DNA from: Paraphysomonas bandaiensis
Taxonomy: Eukaryota > Chrysophyceae
Reading direction: 5' to 3'
Assembly (NCBI GenBank): GCA_965644295.1
Contig: CBFFRP010000069.1
Coordinates: 62,001 to 126,000 of the forward strand
Length of the DNA: 64,000 bases
Of the stretch, positions 57,862 to 64,000 are shown piece after piece. The number at the start of each line of letters is the position of its first letter. The first letter of the stretch is position 1. The position numbers were made by a program, and so were the translations under genes. The notes under the pieces were generated by a model. That model saw nothing but the letters and a program-made list of their open reading frames with translations. It did not search any database and had not been told where the DNA came from.

Positions 57862-58284
57862 ATGGCATCTAACAAGGTTTATGTTGGCAATTTGCCGTTT
57901 TCAGCCACAGATGTTGATGTACAGCAACTGTTTGAAGGTCATGGTAAAGTAATCGGCATTAACCTTCGTGTGGACCGTAATACGGGAAAACAACGTGGAT
58001 TTGGCTTTGTTACTTTTGAAGATCCTGCTTCTGCATTAAGTGCAATTCATGATTTGCATGGAACAGATTTTTTCGGCAGAACCCTCACAGTTAGTGCTGC
58101 AACTGCCCGTGGATCAGCCTCTGAGTCTTCCCAAGGCGATGTGGACACATCCTGGAAAACTGCACCACCTAAAAGGAAATCTGACAAGAAGGGTGGTAAG
58201 CAGCAAGGAAATCAGAAAACTAAGCAAAGAGATTGGTCTGAATGGGCGTCGCCGACACCAGCGATGTCAACGAAGAACACTTAG
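57862..58284 (+). CDS. small RNA-binding protein with one RRM
   Basis: 140 aa, ATG 57862. RNP2 is KVYVGNLPF (residues 5-13) and RNP1 is RGFGFVTF (about 45-52), with the canonical spacing of one RNA-recognition motif over residues 4-80. The C-terminal tail is Lys/Gln/Gly-rich and ends with DWSEWASP. Such small single-RRM proteins resemble cold-inducible or glycine-rich RNA chaperones; the RNA target is unknown. Confidence 0.9.
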   Translation: MASNKVYVGNLPFSATDVDVQQLFEGHGKVIGINLRVDRNTGKQRGFGFVTFEDPASALSAIHDLHGTDFFGRTLTVSAATARGSASESSQGDVDTSWKTAPPKRKSDKKGGKQQGNQKTKQRDWSEWASPTPAMSTKNT

Positions 58285-60201
58285 TTGTTGTCGTATTGAT
58301 ATGTTTATAAATCATTTAGTCATCTAGATATATGTATTTACGCAATTAGTATGATCTCTCGGATATATCAGATCCTCACTCGTATTCTAATAAATATTTC
58401 TGATAGCACTGTTATGTGAGGATTTACTTCTTTACTTCAATGTGCTTGTAGTGTGAGGGTCGTTTAATTAGTATTAATAGCGCTATATCACAAGCATTTT
58501 TGAACACATATACTTTGATACCTGGACCAAGAACAATTGTTGTGCTCGACAATACATGTCTGCCTGTGAATATTGAAGAAAATATATAGGTAGGAAGTAT
58601 AGTTTTATATACTTATTAGGTTATAGAAAACTGATATACTAATGGCCATACGACAGACGTTAATAGAGCAAATGGTGAGACAGCATTGGTTGCAAAAGAA
58701 GAAAGTAAAAGTTGAATGAGACTTCTCACAACCCACGTTCATCAATTAATTAACAACAAATTATATATGAAAATATTGTTCTATAGAAATTTCTATATGA
58801 GCATCATATCACCGTACGACACTAACAGGCCCTAGACAACGGCGACGACGTCTCCGGCAACTCCACCTATGCCCAACGCCCGGACGGTGCATGGCGACAC
58901 CGCCACATTCCACGACACCATCAACCTTTCAGTGCACACATCTAGTGCTCGGTACGCTCAGGACCTTAATACAGAACCCTGTACCTCAGAGCCAGGCGGA
59001 TTCTTATCCCAAGGGGAGACCCCCGGACAACACGAGCGAGTGAGTCCTCAGACACACGAGCAGGACGAACTCACACACAACATCAAGAACGGAAGTGGTT
59101 GCACCTTAGTGCTTGTGGCGACGCACAAGCAGCTTCTGTAGCGCTAAATTGTAGGATAATAGAATTTGTGCTGATTAGTTATGGGTAGAGGTCTAAGTAG
59201 TAGATCTAGCATTCAACTAGCCACTTTATCGGAACGAGTTTTTAACGCCTATTGCTAAATAAAAAGACTTTCAATAATAATCATATCACTTCAAAAATAA
59301 TTAGAGTAGCTGAATGTTGAGGTATTAATTGCCATATATGCAACTGTAGGGAGGTGGGATAAAATATTGAACTATTTTTTCGGCAGATAACTACTTGTCG
59401 ACTGCGATACCTCATCACTCAACTTCTATAGGTTCAGCCAATCTATACGTTTACGTCAACGAAAATTAAAAATACTCTTATATAAAGCGTCTGAAAGGAC
59501 AATCAGTACAAAAAGAAATGACGAAAGAGCGTAAATGTATATCTGTAGATGTCAAACACAAATCTGTAGTTGATACCTAGTAAAACTCATATTCACTTGA
59601 GTCAATTCAGCTTCCACTGCAAATCATTACATATATATATGTTCATTGTATATAAAATACAAGATCAGATCTCGTAACTGTCATCTGTGAGGCAGACAAC
59701 TAGTGGAATTCAAGTAATATATACTCATAATCAATAAATTAGTGAAACTCGTGCTGCCACATACCCAGTGCATGGAGCATTATATGTGTTTACATGCATT
59801 TCCTCCATATGCCTTAACTAACGCTCTTCTCCATACATTATCTGTGTATATACATACGTACCATCATATCATACTGGTATCTATTTTTTTTGTGCTAGAG
59901 ATTATTAGCCAATCACATGAGGTTATACTCATACATATGGATATCTCAACGTTCATCTATGATGCACACGATGGCTCTATAGCCTAAAATAGGTATCATA
60001 TATCCGGTATACAGTGTAGGATATGTGGAGTCCATGCAATACATACATGCATATCTATTGCTTGTTGCATGGCATGCTTGTTACATATGTATGTCCACTG
60101 CACTGACTAACCCTCGTCTAACTTATCATCGCCATAAGATAATATAACAGTTTCTTTATACCACTATATCTTTATATATTACTAAAGGTATTGTTTAATT
60201 G
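58285..60201. other. intergenic with a transposon end
   Basis: 1.9 kb holding the right end of the inverted-repeat element (58811-59272). The rest shows no coding signal. Confidence 0.6.
58811..59272 (+). repeat. right end of the inverted-repeat element, truncated copy
   Basis: Aligns with 37668-38128 at high identity (AACAGGCCCTAGACAA-GGCG through ATTGCTAAATAAAAAGAC), including the 3' part of the Pro/Arg-rich coding tail. Everything 5' of it is absent, as in a 5'-truncated retroelement copy. Confidence 0.8.
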
Positions 60202-61257
60202 ATGTCGATTGAATTAGACTCTCAAGAAGTGGATAGTAAGAAACTGGTGCATCCAAAGCATGTTGGTGGCAATTTGGATATACCGGATATACTCGAGAGA
60301 GAGGCACAGCTACAAAGTGCTAAAACCATATTGAATACTAAGATAAGTGCATACATTGAGGAACAAGAGCGTGACAGATCTCCTGAGGCGAAAGCGGGAC
60401 GGAGGAGGGCTATGGTCCGTGCAGCCTATGGGGAATTTATGTGTACCTTCATACTTTTGTTCCCCATATTGAGTGTTATCACTAACAGTCATGTTAGTGG
60501 ATGGAGTGCAGATGTATCAAGTCTGGCGATTTCACTTACAGCAGGGATGCAAGCAGTGGCAGTTTGCTTTGCTTTCTCGAGTGTTTCAGGATCGCACTTC
60601 AACCCATCCATCTCATTCGCATTATGGCTTACTGGCAAGCTCAGTAACAGGAAGACTCTTCTGTACATCTGTGTACAACTTTTAGCATCAATGGTTGCTA
60701 CGGGAGCAGTGATCGCGATATTTCACGATGACAACAGTGATATATATGACGCACTTGTAGTTAAACCACCAGAAGGTGACGACTATCTTGGCAAAGTATT
60801 TGCCACGGAGTTTATTCTCACATTTATTTTAACTTATGTCGCATTTACTATTGCTTTTGAAGATGCTGAAGTACAGAAGCGCGATACCATGTCATTCAAA
60901 GGGGTGGCACAGACCCGTGGCCTGACTATCTATGCTTCTAACCCCCAGTCTAAAACAGGATTTGCACCTTTCGTAATAGGGTTCACGATATTCACACTTT
61001 CGCTAATATCTGGTAGCAGTGGTGGGGCATTCAACCAAGCGAGAGTGTTTGGACCTGCGATTCTCAGTGGGCGGTGGGCACATGTGTATCTCTACGTCAT
61101 TGCTGAATTTGCGGGGTCCGCCACTGCAGGGCTGATGGTTCACAACCTGCATCGCTTCGGACTGAGGGCTGTGGCTACCGCTAAAGCTGACGACGAAGAT
61201 GACAGCGCTTCTCCTATTAGCGAGGTCGTATCACCTATGAAGTCGAATGCATTGTGA
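60202..61257 (+). CDS. aquaporin/major intrinsic protein with variant NPA boxes
   Basis: 351 aa from ATG 60202, stop TGA. Six transmembrane segments lie between about residues 75 and 325. The first NPA box is NPS in SGSHFNPSISF and the second is NQA in SGGAFNQARVFGP, with the selectivity-filter Arg kept. The ~70-residue N-terminal cytosolic tail is Lys/Glu-rich and the C-terminal tail is acidic and Ser-rich, both longer than in most aquaporins. Altered NPA motifs occur in unorthodox aquaporins with changed selectivity; transport of water or small solutes cannot be told here. Confidence 0.85.
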   Translation: MSIELDSQEVDSKKLVHPKHVGGNLDIPDILEREAQLQSAKTILNTKISAYIEEQERDRSPEAKAGRRRAMVRAAYGEFMCTFILLFPILSVITNSHVSGWSADVSSLAISLTAGMQAVAVCFAFSSVSGSHFNPSISFALWLTGKLSNRKTLLYICVQLLASMVATGAVIAIFHDDNSDIYDALVVKPPEGDDYLGKVFATEFILTFILTYVAFTIAFEDAEVQKRDTMSFKGVAQTRGLTIYASNPQSKTGFAPFVIGFTIFTLSLISGSSGGAFNQARVFGPAILSGRWAHVYLYVIAEFAGSATAGLMVHNLHRFGLRAVATAKADDEDDSASPISEVVSPMKSNAL

Positions 61258-62296
61258 TCTTGTTATAGTGAAAATGCACTAAACAGCATATTAATATTGA
61301 AAACGCTTAGTTATAAAGCCGTTAATATCCGTAACCTCTAGTAAATGAAAATATAATTCTATTTGCACTTATTGCTCAACTCTATTTACAATATATAAAT
61401 ATAATATTATGAACAACAACTAAACTATAGAGTAGTGTGGTATCCTGTTGGAATATTATTATTATTAATTTCAGAAAGCAAACGGGAGCTAGGTTGGGTG
61501 CAAGTAGCACGTAAGCTTACATGTATATGTGTATCGTTGGAAACATCCATTCGACAGCCCCCATTAGATCTCTATCCAACACCCACTGCACTTTCCTACA
61601 CACGCACTTTACACTCCACCTCCTCGAGAACCTCTAGACATACTTTCTCATCTCCTTTCGTCTCTGATACCTTACCATCACCTCTCGCACGTACACACCC
61701 TATGCTTCACCCTGTACCCCCTGCACTAACACAGACACTAAGAGCAGCTGAGGACATCTGAGTTTCTTCTCCAGATCATCATGTTCATCACATGCATAGA
61801 TCTATCAGAGTACTGACCTTAGTGACCCTTGTTCTGTTGCACAGTCATACACTCCTCAATCAGATATTGCCTCTATTGTACCATCACACTTCCTCTTGAC
61901 TCCCTGTTGTAAGGTATACCGGAAAACCCTCGCATCCCACTGGTGTCCAACTACACACTCTCTTCCATATGTTCTCTGCTACTGGCTATAAGACATCAAA
62001 AGAGCTGATTCTTTACAGTAGATTAACACCTTTTGCAAGACCTACCTCCGAGTCACTAGGCACAGTGCCTAACGGAAGGCCACCAGGTATCACCAAACTC
62101 AGAAGGGTATATTGCTGCTTGCAATAGTTGCCGTCAGGCACATTAGACAGTCCCAGATGTGGTGTAGTCCCAGATTGCGCAAAATGTATGTGTAGTCTTA
62201 AGTGTTCCAGTGTGGTAGTAGTAGACTGAGATCATTGCTTTTACTTGTCATGCTGTACGACGTACCCTACAAACGCATATATGAATATAGCGAGAA
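61258..62296. other. intergenic, no gene seen
   Basis: Downstream of the aquaporin. A Pro/Ser/Thr-rich open frame at 61435-61761 lacks an ATG and resembles low-complexity chance sequence. Confidence 0.55.
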
Positions 62297-62478
62297 TGGT
62301 TGCACCTTGGTGCTTGCGGGTATGCACAAGCAATTCTCGTAGCGTTAAATAGTAGGATAATAGAGTTTGTACTAGTTAGTTACAGGTAGACGTCTACTAT
62401 CTAGCTTGACTAGTTCCATCTCTAGCTACTACGCTGGTGAAGATTTTTAACGCCTATTGCTAATAATAGGACTTTCAA
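62297..62478 (+). repeat. solo right end of the inverted-repeat element
   Basis: GAATGGTTGCACCTTGGTGC through TTTTTAACGCCTATTGCTAA and GGACTTTCAAT matches the last ~180 bp of the element at 37950-38128. Confidence 0.75.
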
Positions 62479-62904
62479 TCATATCTATCACTCTCTGCTA
62501 AAGTATACTTATGTATCGCACTTTGTGCTACTCAAGCGTTCAAAAGACGGTAGCGTATAATGATGAAAATAATAATAACTATATTATAACATATATAATT
62601 AGTCTTTGCACATTACCCCCCATTACACATATGAGTTTATTTTACCTATTGCACACTATTGACTCACTTCAATTGCACAATATAGTGTATCGCATTTTGC
62701 TGCAGAACACAACACACCCGCCTCCATTCATTCACTCCACACACTAGTTGCAATCTCAACAAGTTTCTTTCATTGATGCTGCACTTTGACTATATCCAGG
62801 AATAATGGTGTAGGCTCGTCAATAACTATCCCAACTTTTCGTGTAATCCGCTATAATATAGACATGGATACACAGCTTATTTTGTCAATGTAGCTACCAT
62901 AGAC
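62479..62904. other. intergenic with a short dispersed repeat
   Basis: The stretch 62636-62692 matches 17825-17880 (CTATTGCACACTATT and CACTTCAATTGCACAATA). Nothing else recognised. Confidence 0.55.
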
Positions 62905-63003
62905 CAGGGCCTGGTAGCCATTAATGGCACATTAATGGTAGTCCAGTTCCCGGCAATTATAATGGCATTAATGAAAAAAGTCCCCGCAATTATAATGGCC
63001 ATT
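62905..63003. mobile_element. left half of the hAT-type MITE
   Basis: CAGGGCCTGGTAGCC, CCAGTTCCCGGCAATTAT and a second GCAATTATAATGGCC match 15657-15755 closely. The right terminus is not found, so the copy is truncated. Confidence 0.75.
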
Positions 63004-63119
63004 GATACCTACTAACTTAAAGTAGATAACACCACTCATATAATAGATTATTAGTGTTGTGCTCCCTTAATTACTAATTTTTAGTTAAATAGCAGACTAC
63101 AAATTTTAACTACTTCTCG

Positions 63120-63624
63120 CTCTCTACTGGCACATCAGGATCTTCTTGCAGGGCTTCATGGAGGGTATAAACATCCCACAACATGTAATTGGCTCGTAGG
63201 AATAGCAACGATTCTTGACGATATGGATTCATGTTTCTACGCTCAGGTGTCATAATCTACTTTGCACGACTATAAAGAGCCTTTCAACAACACTAGATTG
63301 TGCTTCAATATGAAGCAAGCAGCGGTAGTTGAACTCATAGGTACCAAGTCGAGTTCTCTTGGTGACCTCGGCGCTGTCCAGAACACGCTGTGCAAAATCA
63401 GTTCTTTCACTCTCGTCCTCGTTATTTCTGTCGGGTACACCAACCTCCATGGATGAATCCAGTTGCAAATGTCTAACTGCTCTTCTATCATTACCTGTCA
63501 ACTCTCTTTCATCGTTCCCTTGAATTTTAGCCACTGCCTTCTCTATGGCATAGACTGAAGCTTGCAACCCACCTGATGTCATCTCCTCGTCAAAGGATGT
63601 CCACCAGTTTGCATCAGTGAACAT
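63120..63624 (-). pseudogene. hAT transposase C-terminal remnant, frameshifted
   Basis: Minus-strand frame 63624-63250 ends with YRCLLHIEAQSSVVERLFIVVQ, the S-xxVERLF core of the hAT dimerisation domain. A frame change at about 63255 then continues as MTPERRNMNPYRQ, SLLFLRANYMLWDV and LHEALQ, the second half of the domain. It differs from the hAT copies at 25930, 34228 and 46760, so it is a second lineage. The catalytic region is not recognised upstream. Confidence 0.7.
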
Positions 63625-64000
63625 ATTGAGATCAATTTCTTTCCGTTATATTGAATGCCTATTTCCACAGAGCCTCGTATACATACTACATTAAATACAT
63701 CATGAGTTTGCATACAGTGACATTCACTTTTTCGTTGGTAATCGTGACACAGTGTGATGTGTGATGTGTGATATATCCGGCCTAGCATTCATAGATATTG
63801 AATATTGTCCACAAACTTCTGCTCCTCAGCCGAATACACATGTTCCATTCCCACTTTAATCCATCATACTCATGACTTTATTAAGTAGTGGGAATCACTG
63901 AGCCTTATCCTGTGGTCCCAGAAACTCCACTCACTTCAACAGAGAACATGAATACTGATTCTTGCATACATGAATAGCTTAGAACTTATGAACAAATTCC

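Noticed and set aside
61435-61761. A 108-codon open frame.
   Set aside because: No ATG start, low-complexity Pro/Ser/Thr composition, no family resemblance.
1-64000. CRISPR arrays, bacterial operons, tRNA genes.
   Set aside because: No regularly spaced repeats; the genes have introns and eukaryotic families; no tRNA B-box with a matching cloverleaf was recognised by eye.

Overview
This window is from a nuclear genome of a eukaryotic microbe. The genes are broken by short GT-AG spliceosomal introns of roughly 35-105 bp, intergenic DNA is AT-rich, and many decayed transposons are present. The protein set (alkaline ceramidase, Rce1-type CAAX protease, a degenerate gamma carbonic anhydrase of the mitochondrial complex I type, a single-repeat THAQKYF Myb factor, a full-size ABCG transporter, tandem RGS domains, PSP1) argues for a protist, possibly of the SAR/stramenopile kind rather than a fungus or animal. 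That placement is an inference. No rRNA or tRNA gene was recognised. TGA acts as a normal stop in several genes (the alpha/beta hydrolase, aquaporin and gamma-CA-like genes).

Layout. 1-15 kb holds an ABHD-type hydrolase (-), a class V aminotransferase (+), a PSP1-domain gene (-), a one-TM extracytoplasmic protein (-), and a very long zinc-finger gene (+). 15-18.4 kb is transposon debris: a complete 435 bp hAT-type MITE, Copia reverse transcriptase fragments, and ends of an inverted-repeat element. 18.4-28.8 kb holds an MFS transporter, a globin with an N-myristoylation signal, a DsbA/FrnE-family thioredoxin-fold gene whose first catalytic Cys codon is TGA, a decayed hAT element and an orphan gene, all on the minus strand. 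28.8-33.9 kb is a nine-exon ABCG gene whose two ATPase domains both lack a recognisable Walker A. 33.9-38.9 kb is a nested transposon cluster (a hAT copy, and an RNase H plus zinc-knuckle ORF between inverted repeats). 38.9-64 kb alternates genes (tandem-RGS, glycosyltransferase-like, Rce1, Myb, gamma-CA-like, OTU protease, orphan, alkaline ceramidase, RRM protein, aquaporin) with hAT remnants, a foldback MITE and more ends of the inverted-repeat element.

Many neighbouring genes are divergent pairs sharing 380-580 bp of upstream DNA. Several products fit membrane lipid and membrane protein work (ceramidase, CAAX protease, ABCG, aquaporin, MFS, ABHD hydrolase), but nothing indicates operon-like co-function. 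The strongest candidates for new biology are the UGA-containing DsbA/FrnE gene (a putative selenoprotein), the ABCG protein with two degenerate ATPase sites, the lipid-anchored globin, the zinc-finger array, and the inverted-repeat retroelement family. Exon borders were assigned by eye from splice consensus and reading-frame continuity; coordinates may be off by a codon where alternative sites exist.
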